This document shows positions 1 through 30,822 of a stretch of DNA of 64,000 nt, one piece after another. This DNA comes from Phallusia mammillata (taxonomy: Eukaryota; Chordata; Ascidiacea; Phlebobranchia; Ascidiidae): the NCBI GenBank assembly GCA_003260075.1, contig QLIY01000058.1, forward strand, positions 186,001-250,000, in the 5' to 3' direction. The notes beneath the pieces are model-generated. The model saw nothing but the letters and a program-made list of their open reading frames with translations, was not told the origin of the DNA and searched no databases. Numbering within the stretch: the stretch's first letter is position 1; every line of letters begins with the position of its first letter. The position numbers and the translations under genes were made by a program.

Positions 1-1198
1 AGTGAAACTTCTGCAAACCATGCATGGTTTGTACTGGGTTTTAAATCGTGTAGTAACTTTATATGATAGAGACATGTATGGTTTTCCATGATCCTTTTGT
101 ACATCGGTCTAATTCAGCTTTTCCACTAAACACCTCATCACCATATTGTTTCTATGTTTCATACGTGCATTTGCCACCTTATCAATACAACCTAACTGCT
201 TATTGAAAACACATGTTGTTCTCAAGAACCTACTGGGTATTTCTGGTACAAACCACGGTCTGGGCCTATCTTTAGCAAAATACCGCAAATATAAGCGTAG
301 TTGCTAGTTTGTCGAAAATACTTGAAAGAATTTATAAAAATTTCCTTATATTTCTCCCAAACAATACCCCCATGGCAGTTTTGTTCATAAATGAAAAGGA
401 ACAAGACCGTTTTTGCCTCCACCCCGTTTATTTTAGCTTCAAAGCAACATTTCACCACGAAACAGTGAAGGATGAATCCATTGTAACACTGAGTCCGTTG
501 GTGGAAAGCATCTGGTGTGGAAAAATGAAAAGTTTAGAAAAAAAATCATTAAAAATTCACGCTAAATGTCCCCCCCCCCAGCAACATTTCACCACGAAAC
601 AGTGAAGGATGAATCCATTGTAACACTAAGTCCGTTGGTGGAAAGCATCTGTTGTGAAAAATAACAGAAGTTTAAAAAAACAAATCATTTTGAATTTACG
701 CAAAATGGCGTGAATGCAAGATCTATTTCCCTGCTTTAAATTGATGCAACAACATTCTTGCACAAAGCTTCATCCACCGTACATGTACTAGTACCCAAAT
801 ATCACAGTCGCTTGTCCCTTAACATACTGTATTAGCCCTTAAACCAGTGGTTCTCAACCTTTTTTTGTCCTGTGCCCCCCCCCCTTTCCCTGCTTTAAAT
901 TGATGCAACAACATTCTTGCACAAAGCTTCATACACCGTACATGTACTAGTACCCAAATATCACAGTCGTTTGTCTCTTAACATACTGTATTAGCCCTTA
1001 AACCAGTGGTTTCCAACCTTTTTTGTCTTGTACACCCTTTTAGTCGATATTCAAACTAATTCCCTCATTTATGGCAAATGCAGCAATAACTCATAGCACA
1101 GAAAACCAGTAAGAGATTATTATTGTGACACAAATTCCCCCTACAAATTACAAAATTCCCCCCTGGTTGGGAACCACTGCCTCAAACAGTGTACTCAC
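1..1198. other. Repeat-rich sequence, final GH31 intron
   Basis: Contains two allelic duplications across C tracts (570-579, 875-884) and the MITE at 1004-1179. I could not find the last GH31 exon here; it is expected left of base 1. Open frames at 222-605 are not convincing. Confidence 0.5.
1004..1179. mobile_element. Short hAT-type MITE
   Basis: Inverted ends CAGTGGTTTCCAACC and GGTTGGGAACCACTG, with flanking 8-base near-identical target duplications (CCTTAAAC at 996-1003, CCTCAAAC at 1180-1187). The CAGTGGTTCTCAACC-type end is shared with SPIN-like hAT elements. It has no coding capacity. It lies just 3' of the last visible GH31 exon. Confidence 0.75.
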
Positions 1199-16852
<15,654 letters not shown>

Positions 16853-16899
16853 GTTAAAATAACCACTACGTCTAAACGACAAATCGTAATAACGCAATG

Positions 16900-21680
<4,781 letters not shown>

Positions 21681-21681
21681 G

Positions 21682-21730
<49 letters not shown>

Positions 21731-22545
21731 ACTGTTTCGACCTGTCATGTCTCATCAGTGCAGCTGGTGACAAGACATAGGTCGTGCTGGCTGGTGTAGC
21801 CAATCTTTTGTATTTTTTCAACTTTTTTACAGTGTGTGTTTTTTCGGGTTTGTGCAATTAAATACTCCAGACAATGCATTCAGGCTCCTATTTTTTGCCC
21901 TATTTACAAATTGTACCTACAAAGGTATCGCAAAAGTGTGAAGTACCCGCTTGGGGGGGGGGGCTACAGTGTTTTTTTTTTCGGGTTTGTGCAATTAAAT
22001 ACTCCAGACAATGCATATGCATTCAGGCTCCTATTTTTTGCCCTATTCACAAATTGTACCTACAAAGGTATCGCAAAAGTGTGAAGTACCCGCTTGGACA
22101 ATCATATCGCCTGCGTGTCGACTTAGACGTCACAATATAAACGCTTTGGTGTGATTTAAAAGCGTTCCGATTTTCTGCGATATTAAACATAATATTAAAT
22201 AGTTCATACAAAACTGACTGTATTGGGATCAATTAATAATTGCACAACAACACATTTCGGCGGCATCTTGCACAGCATATCTACACAGTTTTCCGTTATG
22301 AAGAGAGTAAAAAATGTATTTTCTGGCAACATTGGGTTTAAAAGAGTGTTTACTGGTCACAACTGTCTATGGAAGTGCTTAATCTTTTTTTACGGGGTTC
22401 GAACCCATGACGAATCTCAATCAAAGCTTATTTATGATTGTATATCGGTCAGACGAACTGGAACAATCTTGTAAAATTAAATTGTCGACTTTCAGTCAAA
22501 ACATTCTCTTCCACTCTCGCGATTCTTTCATTATCCGCGCTCCTC
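21681..22545. other. Intergenic region between convergent PCGF and fucosyltransferase genes
   Basis: Holds the 46-base G tract 21683-21728, the dispersed repeat at 21729-21800, an allelic duplication of about 21836-21950 around 21953-21963, and a SINE-like piece at 22390-22470. No gene seen. Confidence 0.5.
21729..21800. repeat. Dispersed repeat with GTGCAGCTGGTGACGAGA core
   Basis: The core TCATCAGTGCAGCTGGTGAC occurs here and at 4155-4225. In opposite orientation it occurs near 12800-12860, 14200-14270 and 33580-33635. Each copy also carries ACACTGTTTCG-like and CTTGGCT-like parts. No coding capacity; class not recognised. Confidence 0.5.
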
Positions 22546-25500
22546 TCATCTTCCCTTAACTTGTATCCCATCAATACATTCGGTGCTCTCATCCACTCGC
22601 CACCACCTGTGTACTGACTCAATAGTTTGATTGACAGCTGGGGTCACGTGGTCGCCGCTGTGGGCTTCGTAAATGTCTTGATAATTTCTCGGGTCGTCCG
22701 CCGAGATTCCATGAAGCGATCTACAAAGCGCGCAGAATCCTGTCGTCTTCCCTGAGCTGTAATAATCATCCGCGTCCCCGTTTCTCCATTCAAAATATTC
22801 CGCGTAAGCAGTATGATTTCTATCCAGGTAGTTAAGATATTGGACGAGATCGGCTGTGCTGTGAAAGTCCTCGATATGTACGAACGATTTTGGGGGTGCG
22901 ACCGCCAAGTAGTCCTCCTTGGTTGCCCCGGCAACGATGGGCAAGAGCCCCGCGGTTAGGCTGTGGGTGAAAAACTTCTCCGTGATGTAATCCCGACAAT
23001 GAAGTGAGTTCTCANTTGGACTCGTTTGCCAGTACTTTTGAAATCCAAGCGTCTCAGCGGGTCGCACAAGCTTTAACGAAGGGCCGCAGGTTGCCCACCC
23101 CTGGTTTACGGTAACAATAATTGCCGAGTCAGCAATTTGCAGGAATTTGTGGGGGGGGGGAAAGCCAAGGTCAACCATCTCTTGTGCGAGCTTTAGTCTT
23201 TCTTCAGCAAACGACCCGTGCTCACAATTGCTAACAAGCATTAAGGCTGTCTTGTTTTTCCCAGCAAGAAGTTTCTTCGTTTTCTTCTCCACCTCATTCC
23301 ACGAATTTTTGACCATTTTTACCACATCCAGCCGATGGATAGGTTGGTAGAAAGTGGAATCCCGCCTGTTAAATTAATAGCGTTGAAATATGTGATGTTA
23401 AACTAATTGTTTTCAACGTAATTTAAACTGGGTTAACGCAGTTGTCGGCAACCATCGGTGCCGGTCCTTGAGGCGTTTGTTACCGGGCCGCATAAAACTT
23501 GCTCAAGGTTCACATTGAATGAAAGTTGTAATAACTGTGATTCGTTTTCAGTGCTGAACATTTGTGGTTTTAAAGGGCTGGTCCATGATTAAAAAAATGA
23601 GTTTTAAACCGATCCGCAGTGCAAAACAGTTTGCCGGCTAATGGGTTTAAATAACTAAAGTATCTTTGTCGTTTCTTGATAGACGAATAGTCTGGCTCGT
23701 ATAGTTGTTGAGAGTTGTTTTAGCAATAACTCAAAGTGTTTTTATTTTTTAAACATGAATGATTATTATACCCGGTTCAAATCAGCGTCTAATAGCAATT
23801 TATTCTTCGCACAAGGGTATTTGTGCAAACAAAAGCGGTTTTAATGCAGCTTGTACTAAAACAATTACGCAAATTCTTTTGGTTTAAATCGTACGGATAT
23901 ATTTATACCATGTTCCAACCCGGTTAAATTCCGTCTTTTTTGCACAATTGTTCACAAGCATGCTCTGCAGAAGGATTTTAGGCGACAAAAGCGGCTTTAG
24001 TGTACAGTATATTGAAACAATTACGTCAATTCCTTCGGTTCAAATCATTTTTTTCGCATTAGTTATTTTCCCATCACCTGTAAGACATGGTCGCGTTGAA
24101 ATAGTGAGAAGGATAAAGGTTGAGGTCAATTTCATATCTGCCGTGAAACAGAGCTCTCCCCGGACTTTCTGTTGCCCAAAACACGTAAAGTTGATCCTGT
24201 CTTCTGAAACACGAAAAATGTCGTTGTATTTACCCTGAAAATCCAAGTTAAAATAAGCGAATTAAAATTAAATTTTAACACATGGTGACTTCGGTAGAAC
24301 TATACTAACGTAAGAACTCACAGTCGGCAGATGTGGGTATTTCCGATAGGTGACGCAACGGAGCATATCGGTTTACGGTAACAATAATTGCCGAGTCAGC
24401 AATTTGCAGGAATTTGTTGTGAATTCTTACGTTAGTAGTTCTACCGATGACTTCATTCAACACAGAGCGATAGTTTAAGAGGAAATCGTTGAAAATTTTG
24501 TCACGTGTGGACTTCGGACCGGTTCAAACCATGATAAAAATTTAATGTAATGGTCCAATCTAATTTATCGATGTTTTAGTCATTTGGTTAAACTTACTGC
24601 TTTACTTTAAACCAGTGGTCGGCAACCGCCAGTCCTGGGCCCGGTACCGGTCCGCGAGGAGTTCGTCCCGGGCCGTATAATTTTCCAGGTTAAATGCTAA
24701 AGAACATTTTGCCCATGTATCCCGGGGATGATAAACTAATTTAAGCGATTTTATTGCTAAATATTGGGGGGGGGGGATGATAAAAATTTAATGTAATGGT
24801 CCAATCTAATTTTTCGATGGTTTAGTCATTCGTTTAAACTAACTACTTTACTTTAAATATCAACACTGGCAACATTCCTTCAATATTCCTGGCTTGCTGC
24901 GGTTTATAGACGATATTCATTCATATTTTATACATCTTCACGAAAATCGCGAGGCATTTGTGAACTGCTCGTAGTTTTTGATTGCCTTTTTAATTGGGAC
25001 AAGGCTTGCTTTTTCTGCTTTGAAATCTATGTATGTATCAGTATGTGTATTTAAGGCTTGGTTGCCGCATTTGTTGCAGAAACGCCAGAAGATTTGTAAT
25101 CCAACTTGCAAACATTTACCTTCTTCGATCGATTGGTGGGTTGAGAGGTGTTTTTGACCAAGCGTTAATCACAACTGCGGCTGTGTCCTTGTCGTAAATC
25201 TAAAACATAAATGTTTTCCTTCTTAAAGAGGTTTAAATGCTATTACTGTTAAAAGACTAATATAATTATACTTTTTTATTTTAAATTTGAGTACAAGTCA
25301 ATTTCGGTGATTGTTTTGCGGCATTAGAACCGCGTTGTGAAAAAAGATTTAGCAATAAGTGGCGTTTGCCTTCGTTTGCCCGTTGATAAGCCCGTATTGG
25401 GCATTTATCCAGTTCAAGGGGGGGGGGATAGTTTTTTGAAGACCGGTCTGCGATAAAATTTTCGTTTCAAAAACGGTCCGCAGTGCAAAAAAGGTTGCCG

Positions 25501-26374
25501 ACCCCTGTGGTAAACAATGGTAACACTCCTTTAATATTCCTGGCCTGCTGTGGTTGATTGAAGATGATATTCATTCATATTTTATACATCTTTACGGAAA
25601 TCGCGAGGCATTTGTGAACTGCTTAATTTATTTTTGACTTTTTAATTGGGACAAGGCTTGCCAAAACGACGTATATCATGGCTTATTCTGTTTTGAAACC
25701 TATGTATAAAGCAGTATATGTATTGGGCATGCTTGGTCACTGAAAAGGCTTGCTTGGTCATCAACCACAGAAAGTTCATTTACCTTCTTGGGTCGATCGG
25801 AGGGTTGAGAGGTGTTTTTGACCAAGCGTTTATCACAACTGCGGCTGTGTCCTTGTCGTAAATCTAAAACATAAATGTTTTCCTTCTTAAAGAGGTTTGA
25901 ATGCTACTGCTGTTAAAAGACTAATATAATTATACTTTTTTTATTTTAAATTTGAGTATAAGTCAATTTCGGTGATTGTTTTGCGGCGTTAAAACTGTGC
26001 TGTGAAAAAAGATTTAGCAATAAGTGGCGTTTGCCCGTTGATAAGCCCGTATTGGGCATTTATATCCAGTTAAAATACTTATTTATGAAATAAGTTATTA
26101 TGTTGGCAGGCATAATGTATAACCAAGCATTGCTCATCCATCAGTTTTATTATAAACAATTGACGTTTCGACGTCCCATACAAACGTCTATTGTTTATAA
26201 TAAAACTGATGGATGAGCTATACTTGGTAATAGTTTGTTATATATTTGACTTACCAGGCTTCTATTTTTTGTCATTGTGCATAGTCCACATAAGTTGCTC
26301 TTCACTTCACTTCGTTGAAACCAATACACATCATCCCACAGTAGAATACGCTACAAGTAGTAACAGACATACAG

Positions 26375-26428
<54 letters not shown>

Positions 26429-27597
26429 CGCAGAAAAATAGCACCAGGCGCATTAATCCTCTCAAAAATACATAACAATTGGACTCGTTTGCCAGTACAT
26501 TTGAAATCCAAGCGTCTCTGNAGCATGGGTGTGCAACCTTTGTTACTGTGGGCCAAATACAATTTCCAAAATTAGAACGCGAGCCGCACTTGTGAAAAAC
26601 ACAAGGTGATTTTGCTTTGTTTCCTACCCAATATGCTTAACTACAAGTAAAATTCGCATTTAATTCTAGCCACAAATTGCCAGATCGCAGAAAACTAGCA
26701 CCAGGCGCATTAATCCTCTCAAAAATACATAATAATTGGACTCGTTTGCCGGTACATTTGAAATCCAAGCGTCTCTGCGGGCCGCACAACCTTTAATCAA
26801 GGGCCGCAGGTTGCACACCCCTGGTTTATAGTGTTCTGAGATTCGTGTTGACTTATTCTTGTAACGTTTACTGTTTAGTTTACAGTTGAAAATATTTGTT
26901 TCCATTTCTTAAGTTGATTTGATATTATTTTGATTGGTGAAAGAAAAAATGGCGACACAATTGCACTAAACAACGATTTGCGAAGATTTTTTTTCAATTT
27001 AGTGCGTTTGTAGTTCTTTGTCAAACATATTGCACTTTACCTTGGACGTGTTGGTCATTTCGGGATGCTTTGTTTTAACGAACTTCACTGGTGGAAATTC
27101 TTCTGTAGGAAACAATTTATTTCTGAAGTTGTCGAAACTTTTTGTCACATCAGACTGACTTCCTATTTTCGTGTTTTGTTGAAATTGATCGAATGCGAAC
27201 ACCTTCTTGAGAAGTGGTTTTGCTAAAATAAAGCATATTTAAAGTCAGAATCGTATTGAAAAATGTTACATAACAAACAAACGCAAGAGCTCTTGACTGG
27301 TTGCTGCACGCAAAACCTTGCTGCGAAAAGTCCATCTTACATATAATATGTAAATAAGATTTTGCAACACGCCATTATACATGGTTGGTTATATGAACGC
27401 CAAAAACGCAATCTTTATTTCACTTCGAACATTATTCAAGCACTTCGATTTTACAAGTTATAAGCACTTCGATTTTACAAGGCAATAATAAGTTGTTACA
27501 GAGCTTATCTACCTGCGATGTATGTGTAAATTAAAAGGAAAATCGCACTCCATACGAAACCAAGCATCAATACTCGAAAGATTTTCATGGGATGCAT
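22546..27597 (-). CDS. Alpha-1,3-fucosyltransferase-like protein (GT10), gene model broken by assembly gaps
   Basis: Golgi type II enzyme expected to transfer fucose from GDP-fucose to N-acetylglucosamine on glycans. Exons: 27597-27513 (short cytoplasmic tail then a transmembrane segment, VLMLGFVWSAIFLLIY), 27222-27041 (stem), 25863-25784 or its allelic copy 25199-25120, 24203-24078 (DQLYVFWATESPGRALFHG, then NATMSYR), 23365-23161 (RRDSTFYQPI...LMLVSNCEHGS), and a terminal exon 23014-22546 (ENSLHCRDYITEKFF...LLPIVAG) with TGA at 22548-22546. Phases agree for the first five. The acceptor-binding and GT10 signature blocks are recognisable. Sequence between VDLGF at 23161 and ENSLHC is lost; the stretch 23016-23150 is transposon sequence wrongly joined between an N (23015) and a G tract. 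The long open frame across that patch is artificial. Confidence 0.82.
24291..24445. mobile_element. MITE with ACTAACGTAAGAA inverted ends
   Basis: The left arm begins TCGGTAGAAC and runs to ACTAACGTAAGAACTCACAG; the right arm is its near-complement, ending GTTCTACCGA. A 5-base duplication TGACT flanks the element. Related internal sequence (CAATAATTGCTGAGTCAGCA, GATAGGTGGCGCAACGGAG type) recurs near 12290-12370, 13610-13710, 23110-23150 and, inverted, 45430-45540. Confidence 0.65.
26123..26227. repeat. Near-perfect palindrome (fold-back)
   Basis: Arms starting CCAAGCATTGCTCATCCATC and ending GATGGATGAGCTATACTTGG pair almost perfectly over about 45 bases around a short loop containing CGTCCCATA. 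It lies in FUT intron 2 and has no coding capacity. It could be a fold-back MITE. Confidence 0.6.
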
Positions 27598-28636
27598 ATT
27601 CACAGCGGACTAGAGATCATTCGTTTTTTCTATTAGCTGCTGTAGAAACATTATTAACATGTACCAATATACTTTAGTAGCCTATCTACGCCTTATCTCG
27701 ATTTTGGGCAAATTAAAGAAACTAGAAAACTATAAATGTTGGCGTTCCTTTGCCTGGTTTTGCTATTTAGATAAATTGCCACCAGGTATATTGTAGCCTA
27801 ATAGCTGCTATAACTTACTATCTCCCAAACTGGTTAGTTTCAAGTCATCCAAATCACAGTAGGCTATGCAGGCCATTGTCTAATTTATGTAATATCGATC
27901 AGTGCGAAGCTTTGTTAAAAACTGCACTTCCGCTTGTATTTTGGCTATTGTTTGGTTTGACCATGAACACTAGATGTGTGTTTTGGAAAACTGCTTTCGG
28001 TTTAAGCACTTCCTTCTTTGTTATTCACTTCGAAAAACAATACTATAAAGCAGGGGGCTGCAACCTGCGGCCCACAGAGACGCTTGGAGTTCAAATGTAG
28101 GCTACTGGCAAAGGAGTCCAACTATTGCATATTTTTGAGCAGATTAAGGCGCCCGATGCTATTTTTGTACATTCTGGCAATAATGCGGCTATAATCAAAT
28201 CCGAATTTTACTTGTTAACTCAATATAGGGTATGCAACAAAGCAAAATCCCCTTGTTATATAAAAGTGCGGCTTGCGATCTAACCATGGTAATTGTATTT
28301 AGCCCCACGAAGGTTGTTTTAATGGACTGGTGGGTAACAACTATTTTAGGGTCCATATCGATATGATTGCTTTCATCAAAACCTGACATGGGCTGTCATT
28401 GCATTTGATGTCTATCCGAAGGCGTTTTAGCAACAACATTTACCGCCTCCAGTGTTACCATGTGCGATTGCAATTTCGAAACAATAACGTGCGTTTGTTT
28501 ACAATTTTTAATAGCTGTCTTGCGTTCGTTTTGCCTCGTTTTTTGCATTTTTAGACTTGTTTCTTATGCCCATGATTGTTGTATTTACAGGTGTTTGTAG
28601 AGAATGCTTTACTAAAGTTAATTAAAAACTTTTCAA
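27598..28636. other. Intergenic region between divergent fucosyltransferase and PUS3
   Basis: About 1 kb that should contain both promoters. A truncated hAT-like left end (CAGGGGGCTGCAACC) lies near 28052. No convincing small gene. Confidence 0.5.
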
Positions 28637-30316
28637 ATGATGTTCAATAAAGAGTTTTGTTCTCTGAGAAGAATTTGTGTTTTTCCATTTCAAACCTGTT
28701 TTCAAACTCGTACAATTACCAAGATTGTTCAGTCGGACATTTTTTGCCTCGATGAAACTTCTGTGAAAGGAAACAAAAAAGGTAGAGTTGTGTGGAAAGA
28801 AAAAGATTTGAAAAAACTAAACCAAGATGAACTTATAAAAGAAGTTCTTTTTGTTCAAAAATATGCAAAGCAATTGGAAAACATAATACTCACTACCACT
28901 GGTGCAAAGTTATCAACTAAACGTAAAAATCGAGCTGCCAAAACTGATGATTTTTTGGTTTGTAACTATCGTCGTGTTGCATTACAAGTTGTGTATTTAG
29001 GATGGAAGTATAGTGGGCTACAGTGTACGAAAAACTCATGTGCGTCAGTTGAATGGATGCTTACCAATGCGTTAAAGAAGTGTCGATTGGTTAGTGAGGA
29101 TTTGCCTGTCAGATATTCACGGTCGGGTCGCACAGATAAACATGTCAGTTCATTTTGTCAGGTTCTGTCTTTACTAGTTCGAACAAGACATACAGAAGAT
29201 CCACATATTGTGAAATGGTCTGATGAATTAAAAGAAAAAATGGAATCAGAAATTAATTCTGAGAGTCAAAGTTTAAGTGGAATCAATCAAGAAAATAATA
29301 TTGATATTCTGTTATCTACCAATACCCAATCCTTTTCAGTTGAATCAGATTTGCGATCACAAAATATCAAGAGCAAAGATTGTACACTAAAAACAGAACA
29401 GCCAACTGCTGGAGAATATGATTACATAAAAATGTTAAATTCTGCTTTACCTCCAGACATTCGAGTTGTGAATTGGGCACCTGTTGATCATACATTTGCT
29501 GCACGACGGAACTGCCAAAAACGAGAGTACCACTATCATTTCTGGAAAGGAAATTTTGATGTTGACAAAATGCAAGAGGCTGCCCAGCTCTTGTGTGGAA
29601 TTCATGACTTCAGAAACTTTTGCACAATAATAAACCAGCGTCCACAATTCTTCCGACATATTCACAGTTTTGATTTTATTAAACTTACTGATGAAAGTGA
29701 TAGTGGTGAGATGTATTATGCAAAAATAGTGGGATCCTCATTTTTGTACCACCAAGTTCGATTTATGATGTCTATTTTATTTCTCATCGGTTTGGGCAAA
29801 GAAGAACCCAGTTTAATTGAAACATTATTGAATGTGGAAAAAACTCCTAGTCGTCCAGGATATCTTGCTGCTCCGGCATACCCACTTGTTTTGTACAACA
29901 CTGAGTTTGTTAATTTAAAGTGGGCCAAAGGACCAGAAGCATACACAAAAATGGCACAATATTTTCAAACAATGTGGTCAAAAAAAATTACTGAAGCAGT
30001 CATAATAAAAAACCTGGTGGTCAAACTACAAGATGAAAACAAAAAGAATTCAGAATTGTTATGTACTGAAGATGACAATAATAAAGAAAAAAGTCCCAGC
30101 ACAAACAGTAATCCCAATGAAAGTGAAGAACAAGATTCTAACTTTTCATTAAAAAACATGTACTGCAGAAACATGAGAATTGTATGTTCTATGAACAATA
30201 ATCCTTACAAAAAAGTGCTCGATCGACCCCCATGTAAAAGTCCAGCGGATAGAATAACAGACTGGAAAGAAAACTCTTCTACTGGGAAATGGGTGAAAGT
30301 TCAAAATAAATTGTGA
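28637..30316 (+). CDS. PUS3: tRNA pseudouridine synthase, PUS3/TruA family, copy A
   Basis: Predicted to convert U38/U39 to pseudouridine in tRNA anticodon stem-loops. It is intronless, 559 residues against about 480 for human PUS3. The TruA-family core starts near residue 109 (CNYRRVALQVVYLGWKYSGLQ). The catalytic loop is SGRTDKHVSSF with the Asp at residue 167; family members usually have GRTDKGVS, so His169 replaces a conserved Gly. Later blocks include LNSALPPDIR, HTFAARRNCQKREYHY and LYHQVRFMMSILFLIGLG. The N-terminal 30 residues are rich in Arg, Phe and Cys and lack acids, so a mitochondrial presequence is possible (inference). AATAAA follows at 30574-30579. It is a diverged tandem paralogue of the next gene. 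Confidence 0.9.
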   Translation: MMFNKEFCSLRRICVFPFQTCFQTRTITKIVQSDIFCLDETSVKGNKKGRVVWKEKDLKKLNQDELIKEVLFVQKYAKQLENIILTTTGAKLSTKRKNRAAKTDDFLVCNYRRVALQVVYLGWKYSGLQCTKNSCASVEWMLTNALKKCRLVSEDLPVRYSRSGRTDKHVSSFCQVLSLLVRTRHTEDPHIVKWSDELKEKMESEINSESQSLSGINQENNIDILLSTNTQSFSVESDLRSQNIKSKDCTLKTEQPTAGEYDYIKMLNSALPPDIRVVNWAPVDHTFAARRNCQKREYHYHFWKGNFDVDKMQEAAQLLCGIHDFRNFCTIINQRPQFFRHIHSFDFIKLTDESDSGEMYYAKIVGSSFLYHQVRFMMSILFLIGLGKEEPSLIETLLNVEKTPSRPGYLAAPAYPLVLYNTEFVNLKWAKGPEAYTKMAQYFQTMWSKKITEAVIIKNLVVKLQDENKKNSELLCTEDDNNKEKSPSTNSNPNESEEQDSNFSLKNMYCRNMRIVCSMNNNPYKKVLDRPPCKSPADRITDWKENSSTGKWVKVQNKL

Positions 30317-30573
30317 AAAAAAAAAATTGTTTGATACAACACAGCTTGATGCTAGCAACTGTTTCTTATTATATTGTCATGATTTTAGTGTTATATTTGC
30401 ATTTTTTACTTTTTTCAAGATCTCTTGCTTCTAACTTTATTTTAAATTAAAATTCTAAGAAAATCTGTAGTGTTGGCTGTTTTAAGTATTTTATTCCAAA
30501 CAATTTTAAGCATGTAAATATTGTAACTAAAGAGCAGAGTTAAGTGTGATGAAATTACATTATAAATGCACTA

Positions 30574-30579
30574 AATAAA
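30574..30579 (+). terminator. Polyadenylation signal of PUS3 copy A
   Basis: AATAAA 258 bases after the stop codon of PUS3 copy A. Confidence 0.5.
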
Positions 30580-30796
30580 CAACAGTAAAGAAACGGCGTA
30601 TATAAAAAAAAAAACTTGGGCCAGGATGAAAATACAACATGTACCTGTGTGGTTCACGTTAAAGTACACATCGTTGCGTAGCGGCGCGCATTGAAGATTA
30701 AACTTTATTTGGTTGTTGTTTTTTGCTTTATTTGAAAAACAAATGAAGATAATTGCAGGCATTGGCCATTCAAATTAAACTTTGCAAATAGGACTA

Positions 30797-30815
30797 ACAA
30801 TTTTTGTCTCGTTAG
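30797..30815 (+). promoter_or_regulatory. Branch point plus acceptor upstream of PUS3 copy B
   Basis: ACTAAC followed by a T-rich run and GTTAG, ending 7 bases before the first ATG (30823). It fits a leader-splice acceptor. If used, the Met at 30853 is the more comfortable start. A similar site (GTTGTATTTACAG, ending 28590) precedes copy A. Confidence 0.4.
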
Positions 30816-30822
30816 TGTTTTT

